Part shown: piece after piece, positions 1 through 7,161 of the stretch | Numbering within the stretch: the stretch's first letter is position 1 | Layout: the number at the start of each line of letters is the position of its first letter | Assembly: GCA_002333095.1 (NCBI GenBank) | Contig: DDBK01000143.1 | Coordinates: 14,249 to 24,317, forward strand | Length of the DNA stretch: 10,069 bases | Direction: 5' to 3' | From: Cellvibrionales bacterium UBA2034 | GTDB taxonomy: Bacteria; Pseudomonadota; Gammaproteobacteria; Pseudomonadales; UBA7239 | Made by a program: the position numbers and the translations under genes | Notes under the pieces: model-generated | The model's database searches: none | What the model was told of the DNA's origin: nothing | Seen by the model: the letters and a program-made list of their open reading frames with translations, nothing else

Positions 1-47
1 CCTTGTGTGCTGAATGGCGCTGCGGTGACCAGCAGGGCAAATTTCAT
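1..47 (-). CDS. tusD: TusD-like sulfur relay protein (DsrE family), N-terminal 15 codons only
   Basis: The reading frame starts with ATG at 47-45 and leaves the window after 15 codons, reading MKFALLVTAAPFSTQ. It is preceded by a clear ribosome binding site (GAGGG, 4 bases from the ATG). The short N-terminus (MKFA, then a hydrophobic beta strand, then a small-residue turn) resembles TusD/DsrE proteins. TusD is a subunit of the cytoplasmic TusBCD complex, which passes persulfide sulfur from TusA to TusE and on to MnmA for 2-thiolation of tRNA wobble uridine. Its position 25 bases after hflD in the operon that encodes MnmA supports the call. Only 15 residues are visible, so another DsrE-like protein is possible. 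In many relatives purB follows hflD, but this N-terminus does not look like PurB. Confidence 0.6.
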   Translation of the reverse strand, partial: MKFALLVTAAPFSTQ

Positions 48-72
48 TCTGCCCTCGTTTTTATCGTATTGT

Positions 73-705
73 TCACAGTGGTGGGTTTTCCAGCAATGCA
101 ATGGTTGCGTTGTATATGGGCTTGCGTTTGAAAACGAAATCCAATCGTGAGCCACCCAGCTGTCGCCATAGCATCACGGAACGAATGCCGCCCAGCAGTA
201 CCGTGCGGATCTGGTTGGCAACATTTTCCTGTTGCAGGTGTTGCGGGTTGCCATTGATCTGGATGCGGAACTTGAACGTGCTCAACGTATCGGCATATAG
301 CGCGGCAATACTGCTGATGACCTGGGTGCTGGTTTCACTGCCATGCATATCTGCCTGCTTCTGAATTTGCAGGATGCGCCGGCGAATGGTATCGAGCATC
401 GGGTTGTTTTTTGCCAGCTGGCGTTGCAGGTGCAACAAACTGGCACAGTAACGCAGGATCTCTGCATTGGTGGCTGTGTCGCGCTCAAATGCATCCCGTA
501 CAGCCTGTAGGCCGGGGCGGAGGTGGCTGCGGTCAATGAAAATACTTTCTGTATCGGGAGCGTCCAGCATCAGGATGCTGTGCACAGTGCCTGCCATTGC
601 CTTGCTGTCAGCTACGCCTTCGCGTGCCAGTTGGCTGGCAAGTGTGGCTGCTTGTGCGATACCTGCCAGGGCAAGTGCCTGATCGCTGATTGAGGCCTGA
701 CTCAT
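73..705 (-). CDS. hflD: High frequency lysogenization protein HflD
   Basis: The 210-residue product has the length and style of HflD, a small, mostly helical, membrane-associated protein. In E. coli it is known for affecting the lambda lysogeny decision by binding CII; its cellular role is poorly understood. The N-terminus ([21 protein letters not shown]) and the central block around SLLHLQRQL, followed by a conserved charged helix ([10 protein letters not shown]), are typical. The C-terminus carries the [16 protein letters not shown] block seen in the family. The ATG at 705-703 overlaps the mnmA TGA as ATGA, and GGAG lies 5 bases upstream, so the start is well supported and translation is probably coupled to mnmA. 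The mnmA-hflD pairing is conserved in gammaproteobacteria. There is no cleavable signal peptide. Confidence 0.93.
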   Translation of the reverse strand: MSQASISDQALALAGIAQAATLASQLAREGVADSKAMAGTVHSILMLDAPDTESIFIDRSHLRPGLQAVRDAFERDTATNAEILRYCASLLHLQRQLAKNNPMLDTIRRRILQIQKQADMHGSETSTQVISSIAALYADTLSTFKFRIQINGNPQHLQQENVANQIRTVLLGGIRSVMLWRQLGGSRLDFVFKRKPIYNATIALLENPPL

Positions 706-1808
706 GCATTCTCCAGTGATGTTGAATAGTGTTTACTGCTGTTCTCGATGATGCCACCACCAAGACAGGTGTCGCCATCATAAAAGACAATGGATTGTCC
801 CGGTGTAATGGCGCGCTGCGCTTCATCGAAGGCTACAAATAATCGTCCATTAGGCAGTTCAGTGATACGGCAAAGCTGGTCTTGCTGGCGATACCGGATC
901 TTGCAATACAGGGCAGAAGAGGTAGAGGGCGGTTCATGGCTTATCCAGTGAAGCTGTGAACACTCCAGTGCAGGTGCATACAGTGAGGGGTGATCACCTT
1001 GTGCCACTACCAATGTGTTGTTTTCCAGATCCTTTGCAGAGACATACCAGGGTTCTTCAGGGCTGTCCTTGATGCCGCCAATGCCTAGCCCCTGGCGTTG
1101 GCCAATGGTGTAGTACATCAACCCGCTGTGTTGCCCGATAACATTGCCGTCAATGGTTTTTATATCGCCGGGTTGCGCGGGCAGATATTGCTCCAGAAAA
1201 TCCTTGAAACGCCGTTCGCCAATAAAACAGATACCGGTAGAATCTTTTTTCTTTGCAGTGACCAACTTATTCTCTTCTGCCAGTGTCCGCACTGCCGGTT
1301 TTTCAAGTTCGCCGATGGGGAAGAGCGTCCTGGACAAGGCGGATTCCATGACGGCATGCAAAAAGTAACTCTGGTCTTTATTGGGATCAAGACCTTTCAA
1401 TAAGGTTGTTCTTCCATTTATGTGTCTTACGCGGCAGTAGTGCCCTGTTGCAATTTTCTCCGCGCCAAGCAGGGTGGCATAATCCAGGAATACCTTGAAT
1501 TTAATTTCCCGGTTGCAAAGGATATCCGGATTCGGTGTGCGGCCCGCTTTGTATTCTGCAAGAAAGTGTTCGAATACGTTATCCCAGTATTCACTGGCAA
1601 AATTGGCAGTGTGCAGTTTTATGCCGAGTTTATCCGCAACCGCCTGTGCATCAGCCAGATCGGACTTTGCTGTGCAATATTCACTGCCATCATCTTCATC
1701 CCAGTTTTTCATGAACAGGCCTTCCACGTCGTGCCCCTGCTGTTGTAATAGCAGTGCTGCAACAGAAGAATCCACGCCGCCGGACATGCCGACTATAACT
1801 TTGGTCAT
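702..1808 (-). CDS. mnmA: tRNA-specific 2-thiouridylase MnmA
   Basis: MnmA is the cytoplasmic enzyme that activates U34 of tRNA-Lys, -Glu and -Gln with ATP and inserts sulfur to give 2-thiouridine. The ATP-pyrophosphatase loop SGGVDSS is at residues 9-15 of this start. The first catalytic cysteine is in [12 protein letters not shown] (about residue 98) and the second is in [12 protein letters not shown] (about residue 194). The tRNA-binding segments ([18 protein letters not shown]) and the C-terminal beta domain are present, and the length (368 residues) is normal. Two starts are possible. ATG at 1808 gives [11 protein letters not shown], the usual spacing in the family. GTG at 1823 adds five residues and overlaps the acyltransferase stop as GTGA. 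Neither has a strong ribosome binding site, so translation is probably coupled to the upstream gene. It also overlaps hflD by 4 bases. Confidence 0.97.
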   Translation of the reverse strand: MTKVIVGMSGGVDSSVAALLLQQQGHDVEGLFMKNWDEDDGSEYCTAKSDLADAQAVADKLGIKLHTANFASEYWDNVFEHFLAEYKAGRTPNPDILCNREIKFKVFLDYATLLGAEKIATGHYCRVRHINGRTTLLKGLDPNKDQSYFLHAVMESALSRTLFPIGELEKPAVRTLAEENKLVTAKKKDSTGICFIGERRFKDFLEQYLPAQPGDIKTIDGNVIGQHSGLMYYTIGQRQGLGIGGIKDSPEEPWYVSAKDLENNTLVVAQGDHPSLYAPALECSQLHWISHEPPSTSSALYCKIRYRQQDQLCRITELPNGRLFVAFDEAQRAITPGQSIVFYDGDTCLGGGIIENSSKHYSTSLENA

Positions 1809-1819
1809 AGCGCCATGAT

Positions 1820-2917
1820 TCACACAGACTTGGGAGCAGGTTTTGAAATGTGCCTGAGTGATAATGCCGGCTTTTCAATAAAATGCCATGACAGTATCGC
1901 CAGCAACAGGGTGGGTGGAAAAGCCCATAGAAACAGTTGGTTTGGCGTAGTGGCTAAGCCTAAAGCCAATACCGACTGTTGGATTGGAAAGGCATAAATG
2001 TAGATGCCGTAGGAGTAGTCGCCCAGTTTGTTGAACTTTCTGATAAATTTTCCTGGAAGATAGGAAAAGTAAAGTGCTACATAGACCAGGCAAAGATGGT
2101 ATACAGCGCCAAATAGGCAAATATAGAAAGTATCTGGAATAAAGATTCTCTTTGATGTGTATACCGCAACAGCTATCAGGCCGATAATGAAAAAATTCAG
2201 GGGAATATACCGGCGTAATACAAAGAATGCTCCGCCAAAGAAAAATGTTGCATAGAAGCGCCAGTATTCCAGCGAAAGATGCGATAACAATTCCTGAGAC
2301 AATGGTATAGATCCATAGGCTACCAGCAATAGTCCAGTGTTTGCCGTCACTGCAATAGCAACTATGATAATTCCTGCAAAGCGCTCGGGTAACAGTCGCG
2401 GCCAAACGTAAACCAGCAGCCCGATACAGGCGAGCACAGAATACATTTTGAATTCATAGGGCAGAGTCCATAGGGATCCATTTACACCGCCATCAAATAC
2501 GCCTGGCAGAGATACCTGGGTTTGTAGAAGCGTGGAGTTGACCCAGATGTATTGATAAATATCCGGATGTCTTAAATATTCATCTATTGGCAATGTTGTA
2601 AAGTACAAGCCGATACAGAACACGGTAAGCAGGGTTGATATAAATAGTCCTGGCACCAGTCGAAGCAGTCTCGCAAGAGAGAAAACCACTACATTTTTCC
2701 GGGACAGCAGACTGCTGGTGACCAGAAAACCGCTGATTCCGAAGAAAATATCAACCGCCATGTGCGGGGCTGGTATTTCAAACGCTACTGCTAGTGGATC
2801 ATTGCCCGATGACGTCAGTGGCCAGCTGTGGCCCCATAGCACCATGCTGGCGGCAATAAACCGCAGCAAATTGAAATTGTTATCGCGCGAGTTGACGTGG
2901 TCTGCTAGTCGCTTCAT
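1820..2917 (-). CDS. AcylT3-family (OafA/YrhL-like) integral membrane acyltransferase
   Basis: The 365-residue protein has about ten hydrophobic segments and no signal peptide, as in the acyltransferase-3 family. These proteins move acetyl or other acyl groups onto sugars of O-antigen, exopolysaccharide, peptidoglycan or glycans. Family marks are the first-helix pair R19 and H30 in [14 protein letters not shown], the block [16 protein letters not shown] near residues 56-71, the following basic RLLRLVPGL, and [14 protein letters not shown] near 146-159. The ATG at 2917 has AGGA 11 bases upstream, which is acceptable but long. The gene is clearly more A+T-rich than its neighbours: 22 of 60 bases are G or C at 2041-2100, against 35 of 60 at 3061-3120 in nudJ. 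It splits the usual nudJ-mnmA pair and overlaps the possible GTG start of mnmA. This suggests later insertion. The acceptor substrate cannot be read from the sequence. Confidence 0.9.
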   Translation of the reverse strand: MKRLADHVNSRDNNFNLLRFIAASMVLWGHSWPLTSSGNDPLAVAFEIPAPHMAVDIFFGISGFLVTSSLLSRKNVVVFSLARLLRLVPGLFISTLLTVFCIGLYFTTLPIDEYLRHPDIYQYIWVNSTLLQTQVSLPGVFDGGVNGSLWTLPYEFKMYSVLACIGLLVYVWPRLLPERFAGIIIVAIAVTANTGLLLVAYGSIPLSQELLSHLSLEYWRFYATFFFGGAFFVLRRYIPLNFFIIGLIAVAVYTSKRIFIPDTFYICLFGAVYHLCLVYVALYFSYLPGKFIRKFNKLGDYSYGIYIYAFPIQQSVLALGLATTPNQLFLWAFPPTLLLAILSWHFIEKPALSLRHISKPAPKSV

Positions 2918-2973
2918 GGAGTCAGTTTTCCTGCGGCATGGGGCTTATGGCATTGGGTATTTGTAATACGTGA

Positions 2974-2990
2974 ACCGGCATTATACCGGT
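2974..2990. promoter_or_regulatory. Inverted repeat with a perfect TATAAT on the minus strand at the nudJ stop
   Basis: Arms ACCGG and CCGGT pair perfectly around a 7-base centre. On the minus strand the centre reads TATAAT (2985-2980) and includes the nudJ TAA stop. It could be the -10 box of an internal promoter for the acyltransferase gene or a small hairpin. No good -35 box lies 16-18 bases upstream, and the hairpin lacks a T run, so it is not a normal terminator. The rest of the 63-base gap (2918-2980) shows only the acyltransferase ribosome binding site. Confidence 0.25.
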
Positions 2991-3442
2991 GTATGCTCAT
3001 ACAGGGATTCAAGCGACAAACGCCGCCCGGCGCGGTAATCATCGATCACCTTTCGCACCAGTGGGCTGCGCAATTCCCCGGCGGCATCTTTCGCGGCAAT
3101 CGTTTCGTAGTCTAGCCATACGGCTTCACGGATGCCTTCGTCCAGCGGGGTATCCAGGAATGCCCTGGGTTCACCCACAAACGCTACGCGAAGGTACATA
3201 TAGCCGTTGCTGGGGGCAAGATAGCTGTAGAGCCCCAGCCAGTGTGTCACCTCTACCTGCCAGGCGGTTTCTTCACGCGTTTCGCGTATGGCTCCGGCCA
3301 GCAGCGTTTCCCCCTCGTCCCAGTGCCCAGCTGGCTGGTTGTAGACCATCTGCTGGCGAAAAGTGTCGTATTCATGGACGAGCAGGAATGTGCCATCCCG
3401 CTCGACGACTGTAGCGACGGTGACATGTGGTGCCCATTCCAT
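2981..3442 (-). CDS. nudJ: Nudix phosphatase NudJ
   Basis: NudJ (YmfB) is a small cytoplasmic Nudix hydrolase. The E. coli enzyme dephosphorylates thiamine pyrophosphate intermediates, nucleoside tri- and diphosphates and isoprenoid diphosphates. From ATG at 3442 the product is 153 residues, the length I recall for E. coli NudJ, and begins MEWAPHVTVATVVE, matching the family's PHVTVA start. The Nudix box follows NQPAGHWDEGETL and contains RETREET with the metal-binding glutamates. The family-specific C-terminal LRSPLVRKVIDDYRAGRRL is also present. A longer in-frame start at 3550 would overlap the PAP2 gene by about 100 bases and add 36 residues unlike the family, so 3442 is preferred; a weak AGGC lies 9 bases upstream. 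One oddity: the usual glycine near the end of the Nudix box is alanine (EETAW instead of EETG). It is 11 bases downstream of the PAP2 gene. Confidence 0.92.
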   Translation of the reverse strand: MEWAPHVTVATVVERDGTFLLVHEYDTFRQQMVYNQPAGHWDEGETLLAGAIRETREETAWQVEVTHWLGLYSYLAPSNGYMYLRVAFVGEPRAFLDTPLDEGIREAVWLDYETIAAKDAAGELRSPLVRKVIDDYRAGRRLSLESLYEHTPV

Positions 3443-3453
3443 GAAAGCGCTGC

Positions 3454-4209
3454 CTATATTTGCTGGGTATCCATCGTAACGGAAACCGTCATTTGGCGAC
3501 ATTCCCCCGTTGCAGGCCGGTACAACATCAGTCGATAAAGTGTGGCACACACCAGCCAGTCAATCAGCGCTGTCCAGAGGTTGTGGGATAGGAAATGAGC
3601 ACCTTGCAGCATTCTACTCACTGACAGTGTGATTCCCAGGGTGATAGCAGTGGCCAGCATCACCCGCGCTGCACGAGGGCGGGTATCGCGCAGCGCAAAG
3701 AACAGTGCAAAAAGTATAAAGCCGGAAGAGGCATGACCAGCAGGCCAACACTGCCCGGATTTTTCTACAGCAGGTGCGCGTTTCTCCATGACGGGTGAAT
3801 AGGTTTCTGCACCGCCGTAGCGACTGAGGCTCCATGGGCAATGGACTTCGGTAAGCCTTTTGAGTGGTGTGATCAGGCTGCTGGCGATGACCATAGAAAC
3901 AACGACATAACACCATCGCCTGCGCTCGATCTTTATTGTTGATGGAAAGATAAAACTTGCCAGCAATCCGGTGAAAAGTATCACCACTATGCCGATAACC
4001 GCTTCCTTGACGCGATCATGCAATATATCTTCGAGGAAAAAACTTTTTGCGCCGATAAAGCCGACGCCAGGCCTATACATCCAGTCTGCCAGCCAGAGAT
4101 CCAGTTGTGAGGGCTCGAAAAATGCCAGCAACGCCATCATAAAAATCGGGATGCCAAGAGCCAGTGTCGTATTGAAAGCAGCAGGTGTGACACTCCGCTC
4201 ACAAGACAT
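3454..4209 (-). CDS. PAP2-family membrane phosphatase
   Basis: The 251-residue protein has about six membrane segments. Three phosphatase motifs appear in order: K117-RLTEVHCP (motif 1, with cysteine where classic members have arginine), PAGH at 156-159 (motif 2), and SR-MLQGA-H at 198-205 (motif 3). PAP2 enzymes of this type remove phosphate from lipids such as undecaprenyl pyrophosphate, phosphatidic acid or lipid A on the outer face of the inner membrane. The aspartate expected four residues after the motif 3 histidine is replaced by H209 (HFLSHN). From memory, the combination HCPW, PGGH/PAGH and HFLSH recurs in a proteobacterial subfamily, so it is probably not a dead enzyme. The start at 4209 is firm, with AGGA 8 bases upstream. 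It lies 31 bases after the LtaS-like gene, so a linked lipid-headgroup role is likely but inferred. Confidence 0.9.
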   Translation of the reverse strand: MSCERSVTPAAFNTTLALGIPIFMMALLAFFEPSQLDLWLADWMYRPGVGFIGAKSFFLEDILHDRVKEAVIGIVVILFTGLLASFIFPSTIKIERRRWCYVVVSMVIASSLITPLKRLTEVHCPWSLSRYGGAETYSPVMEKRAPAVEKSGQCWPAGHASSGFILFALFFALRDTRPRAARVMLATAITLGITLSVSRMLQGAHFLSHNLWTALIDWLVCATLYRLMLYRPATGECRQMTVSVTMDTQQI

Positions 4210-4240
4210 GCACTTCGTCCTGCATTTTGTTGGAAATCAG

Positions 4241-6220
4241 TTAGTGGGCAACCACAGGATGCGGTTTGCCAGGTTGTTGCCATGCAAGCAAGTGTTCCTT
4301 GTACGCGGTGCTGGCTGACTGGTAATAGCTGATAGCGCGCATGATCAGTGGATCATCATGGCCAGCCACTGTTTCCCTGCTTTCGCCCAATGCATCCAGG
4401 TGTTTGCGTATAGCTTTGCCTGGGCTGAGAATGGCTAGATCCTTGCCATCAAACAGGCCGAGATGCTGGTAATTGCCAATCAATACGCGGTTGGGTGCAT
4501 CGTTTTGTTGTAACAGGTTTCGTCCATAAAAAGTGGATACATAATCCATGTTCAACAAACCCAGAACAGTAGGGGCAACATCAATCTGGCTGGCCAGTTG
4601 TGCAGATTCGTGTGCTTCCACAATGCCGGGTGCGTAGATCCACAGCGGAATGTGATAGTTCTCCACGGGCAAGTCTTCCTTTCCTGCGCTGCCAGCGCAA
4701 TGGTCAGCGAGGAAAACAAAAATCGTATCTTTGAACCAAGGTTTTGTTTTTGCTTCCGCAAGAAACTGGCCAATAGCGTAATCAGTATATTTCACTGCAC
4801 CATCGCGACCTTTGCCTGATTCTATGTCGATACGGCCATCTGGATAGGTGTAAGGGCGGTGGTTGGATGTGGTCATCAAGTGCATAAAAAACGGTTGTTG
4901 TTTCTGGTAGTCAGCATCAGCGACCTTGATAGCTTGTGTGTAGAGATCTTCGTCCGCCATACCCCAGGCATTTTTGAAATGCATGTCTGATTCCGGCACG
5001 CTGCTCTGGTCAACAATGCGGTAACCGTTACCGCTGAAAAAGGTATTCATATTGTCAAAGTAACCACGGCCACCGTAAACAAACACGCTGTCATAACCCT
5101 GGGCCGACAATTGCTGCCCGAGGCTGCCGTAACCACTTTCATTGCCGATACGCTTGACGATAGATCTTCCTGGCGTAGGCGGCACAGACAACGTGACAGC
5201 TTCCAGGCCGCGGTCAGTGCGTGTGCCTGTCGCATAGAAATTATTGAAGAACAGGCTTTGCTGGCGAAGCGCGTCGAGGTTGGGCGTTAATGCGCGTTTG
5301 TCACCAAAACTGCCCATGTATTTTGCGCTGAAACTTTCAATGGTGACGAGCACAACATTGTGTTTGGCAGGTTTGCCGGGATTATCAATCTGCCTGTGGA
5401 TATCCATATTATTGTCGGTGGTGAAAGTGGCATCTGATTCCCTGATTTCGTGCCGCAGTATGCCGGCGGTGATGTGGCTATCCAGGTTGGCGTAGAACTG
5501 GTCATAGTCCAGCGTGTTATTGCGGAAGGCGGCAAAAAACTGGTAAGGGCCGTTCCCCGACAATTCGCGCAGGTAAGTATTGCCGCCTGATTCCTGACTG
5601 TCCTGGTTGAGCAGTACAAAGCTGGCAATAGCGGGCACCAGTAGCACTGCAAACGTTGACAGTTTGTCCCTGATAGTTGTCAGTTGCACTGATTGCAGAG
5701 AGTGCGTCAACGAATTCTTGATGAACATTGTGAACACGACTGCCAACATGGCGAGTGCAGACAGGATAGGTATCAGTGGGTAGGACTCACGGATATTGCT
5801 GATGACTTCTTCCGAGTAGACAAGATAATCCACAGCAATAAAGTTGAAGCGGGCACCAAACTCATCCCAGAAAAACCATTCCGACGTAGCAAAGAACAGC
5901 ATCAGGAAGATGCTGATAGCAGTAACGGCTTTCAGGACAATGGGTGCATGGCGGTGGTCCCATGCTTTCGTTGGAACCAACAACAGCATGAGCCCCATAG
6001 GTATGGCCGCATAAGCCAGAAAGCCGAGGTCAAACACCAGGCCGCGCAGGAATACTAAACCGGCAGCAGCAACGTCTGTGTGGCCGATCCAGTCACGCAT
6101 GCTGGCGAAAAATAATACAAAGCGCGTGATGGTGAAAATAGCCAGCCATACCAGCAGCAAATGGCGCAGTATCAGGATGGGGCGTGATGTCAGTCGCTGT
6201 GAAAAAGATAAGGAGTGCAT
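4241..6220 (-). CDS. LtaS/MdoB-type membrane transferase (alkaline phosphatase superfamily)
   Basis: This start gives 659 residues: about five membrane segments in the first 210, then a large periplasmic sulfatase-fold domain. That is the layout of lipoteichoic acid synthases and of MdoB/OpgB phosphoglycerol transferases. Catalytic features by position are E295 in VLVTIESFSAKYMG (metal ligand), T335 in TGTRTDRG (the likely nucleophile, at the place of the LtaS threonine), H454 in SNHRPY, D506-H507 in FLADH (metal ligands) and H523 in NYHIPLWIYAPG. The family transfers phosphoglycerol or a similar headgroup from a phospholipid to a glycan or lipid. Gram-negative bacteria have no lipoteichoic acid, so the acceptor here is unknown; periplasmic glucan or lipopolysaccharide are candidates. 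The ATG at 6220 has GGGA 5 bases upstream. An upstream ATG at 6250 would add ten residues but has no good binding site. It is the first gene of the leftward operon. Confidence 0.9.
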   Translation of the reverse strand: MHSLSFSQRLTSRPILILRHLLLVWLAIFTITRFVLFFASMRDWIGHTDVAAAGLVFLRGLVFDLGFLAYAAIPMGLMLLLVPTKAWDHRHAPIVLKAVTAISIFLMLFFATSEWFFWDEFGARFNFIAVDYLVYSEEVISNIRESYPLIPILSALAMLAVVFTMFIKNSLTHSLQSVQLTTIRDKLSTFAVLLVPAIASFVLLNQDSQESGGNTYLRELSGNGPYQFFAAFRNNTLDYDQFYANLDSHITAGILRHEIRESDATFTTDNNMDIHRQIDNPGKPAKHNVVLVTIESFSAKYMGSFGDKRALTPNLDALRQQSLFFNNFYATGTRTDRGLEAVTLSVPPTPGRSIVKRIGNESGYGSLGQQLSAQGYDSVFVYGGRGYFDNMNTFFSGNGYRIVDQSSVPESDMHFKNAWGMADEDLYTQAIKVADADYQKQQPFFMHLMTTSNHRPYTYPDGRIDIESGKGRDGAVKYTDYAIGQFLAEAKTKPWFKDTIFVFLADHCAGSAGKEDLPVENYHIPLWIYAPGIVEAHESAQLASQIDVAPTVLGLLNMDYVSTFYGRNLLQQNDAPNRVLIGNYQHLGLFDGKDLAILSPGKAIRKHLDALGESRETVAGHDDPLIMRAISYYQSASTAYKEHLLAWQQPGKPHPVVAH

Positions 6221-6315
6221 AGGTATCCCGCATAGTGGTGTTGCGGGCATTATCCGGTGGCTGTTGTTGCGGTTCCGTCAAGGAGATGTCGTATAATTGT
6301 GAACAGAGCGATTTA

Positions 6316-6331
6316 AGTTACTCCTGTAACT
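6316..6331. promoter_or_regulatory. 16-base inverted repeat, possible operator
   Basis: AGTTAC and GTAACT form perfect 6-base arms around TCCT. The element sits between the plus-strand TATAAT at 6292 and the TTTCAC repeats at 6349, near the middle of the divergent region. There is no T run after it, so it is not a terminator. It could be the site of a dimeric regulator, but no protein can be assigned from the sequence. Confidence 0.3.
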
Positions 6332-6348
6332 GCATGATTCGTTGGCTA

Positions 6349-6365
6349 TTTCACGATATTTTCAC
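6349..6365 (+). promoter_or_regulatory. Candidate ColR box: TTTCAC direct repeat with 11-base period
   Basis: TTTCAC occurs at 6349-6354 and again at 6360-6365, exactly one helical turn apart, the usual layout of OmpR-family tandem half-sites. The 16-mer at 6350-6365 fits the ColR-binding consensus I recall for Pseudomonas putida, YYNASNNYTTTTTSAC, at every position except one (A instead of the first T of the T run). It lies about 75 bases before the methyltransferase start and 130 before the LtaS-like start. The consensus is quoted from memory. The repeat itself is directly visible. Confidence 0.55.
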
Positions 6366-6439
6366 AAGCTGATGACATAACCTTGAAGTCATTGGTGGGA
6401 AGATAGGATCCTGACTGTATTTTGATGTGGAGTTTTACT

Positions 6440-7144
6440 GTGCCTGTACCATCCCCCGAAAATATTGCTCTGGCTTTCTCTGGTAAATACGACAAATCCC
6501 ATGCTGAGCATTACCTGTCAAAGCATCAGGCGACGCTTGCCAGCCGGTTATCCCACTGGCGTGATGTCCAGTTGGCGCGTAAAGCCCTGCATATGGCGGG
6601 TGACCCGGATCTGGTGCTGGATTTGCCGTGTGGAGCCGGGCGTTTCTGGCCCATGCTGGCCGAGCAGCCCAACCGCGTGATCATCGGCTCGGACAATTCC
6701 AGCAACATGATTGCCACAGCCATGCAATCACAGCCAGCACATGTGGTTAGCCGTGTTCGCCCGCTGCAAACGTCAGCTTTTGACATCAACCTGCCTGACC
6801 AGTCTGTTGACAGTATTTTTTGTATGCGCCTGATCCATCATGTAGGTGATCCAGCACACAGGGCAAAGATGTTGCGGGAGTTTCATCGTGTTACTCGTGA
6901 TACGGTGATTATTTCGCTATGGGTAGATGGTAATTACAAAGCGTGGCGCCGGCAGAAACTGGAAGCAAAACGCGCAGCGCGTCGCAAGGAAACTGGTTAC
7001 CAGAACCGTTTTGTATTGCCTGCTGGACAAGTTGAATCCGAATTTGAACAAGCCGGTTTCTCTGTAGTTGGCTCGCTTGACTTTATCCCCTTTTATGCAA
7101 TGTGGCGCGTATATGTGCTACGTAAAAATTCCGCAGCGGTTTGA
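6440..7144 (+). CDS. Class I SAM-dependent methyltransferase (WarA-like, ColRS-associated)
   Basis: The product (234 residues) carries the SAM-binding motif I VLDLPCGAGRF at about 59-69, the acidic residue at the end of the second strand (GSDNS, D85), and DSIFCMRLIHHV at about 124-135 as the fourth-strand region. It is probably cytoplasmic and has no membrane segment. It resembles the methyltransferase encoded with inaA and colRS in Pseudomonas (WarA/ORF222), thought to modify lipopolysaccharide; its methyl acceptor is not known from the sequence. GTG at 6440 is chosen because GGAG lies 7 bases upstream. The in-frame ATG at 6425 and TTG at 6422 have no binding site and would add five or six residues. 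Its TGA overlaps a possible TTG start of the next gene, so the two are probably translated together. The C-terminal half is rich in basic residues (KLEAKRAARRK), perhaps for membrane contact. Confidence 0.87.
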   Translation: MPVPSPENIALAFSGKYDKSHAEHYLSKHQATLASRLSHWRDVQLARKALHMAGDPDLVLDLPCGAGRFWPMLAEQPNRVIIGSDNSSNMIATAMQSQPAHVVSRVRPLQTSAFDINLPDQSVDSIFCMRLIHHVGDPAHRAKMLREFHRVTRDTVIISLWVDGNYKAWRRQKLEAKRAARRKETGYQNRFVLPAGQVESEFEQAGFSVVGSLDFIPFYAMWRVYVLRKNSAAV

Positions 7145-7161
7145 ATAAGGGCGACTTTGAA

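Larger units (their letters stand above)
6221..6439. promoter_or_regulatory. Divergent intergenic control region between the LtaS-like operon and the colRS-type operon
   Basis: The 219 bases hold the promoters for both operons. A perfect TATAAT reads on the plus strand at 6292-6297, with TTGCGG 19 bases upstream as a poor -35. On the plus strand, TTGAAG (6383-6388) and TAGGAT (6404-6409) are 15 bases apart, a weak candidate. CATAAC at 6376-6381 is another possible -10, which would place the TTTCAC repeats over its -35. The minus strand shows TTGACG near 6274-6279 without a matching -10. None is strong enough to name, which fits activator-dependent promoters. The two operator-like elements are listed separately. 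Confidence 0.5.

Noticed and set aside
1875..2405. A 176-residue open frame on the minus strand inside the acyltransferase gene
   Set aside because: It lies in another frame of a gene with clear family motifs. Its protein is rich in Cys and His without any recognisable domain, so it is a frame shadow.
2989..3414. A 141-residue plus-strand open frame opposite nudJ
   Set aside because: It is fully antisense to a well-supported Nudix gene, and its product is Arg/Pro/Cys-rich, typical of an antisense frame in G+C-rich coding DNA.
3443..3550. Longer NudJ start with 36 extra residues
   Set aside because: It overlaps the end of the PAP2 gene, and the family starts at MEWAPHVTVA with a total of 153 residues.
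5693..6058. A 121-residue plus-strand open frame opposite the LtaS-like gene
   Set aside because: It is antisense to the membrane region of that gene. Its His/Gln-rich product is the mirror of hydrophobic codons.
6297..6367. Distant inverted pair TTGTGAA (6297-6303) and TTCACAA (6361-6367)
   Set aside because: The arms are 7 bases with a 57-base gap. The right arm is already part of the TTTCAC direct repeat, and the left arm lacks a second half-site 11 bases away.
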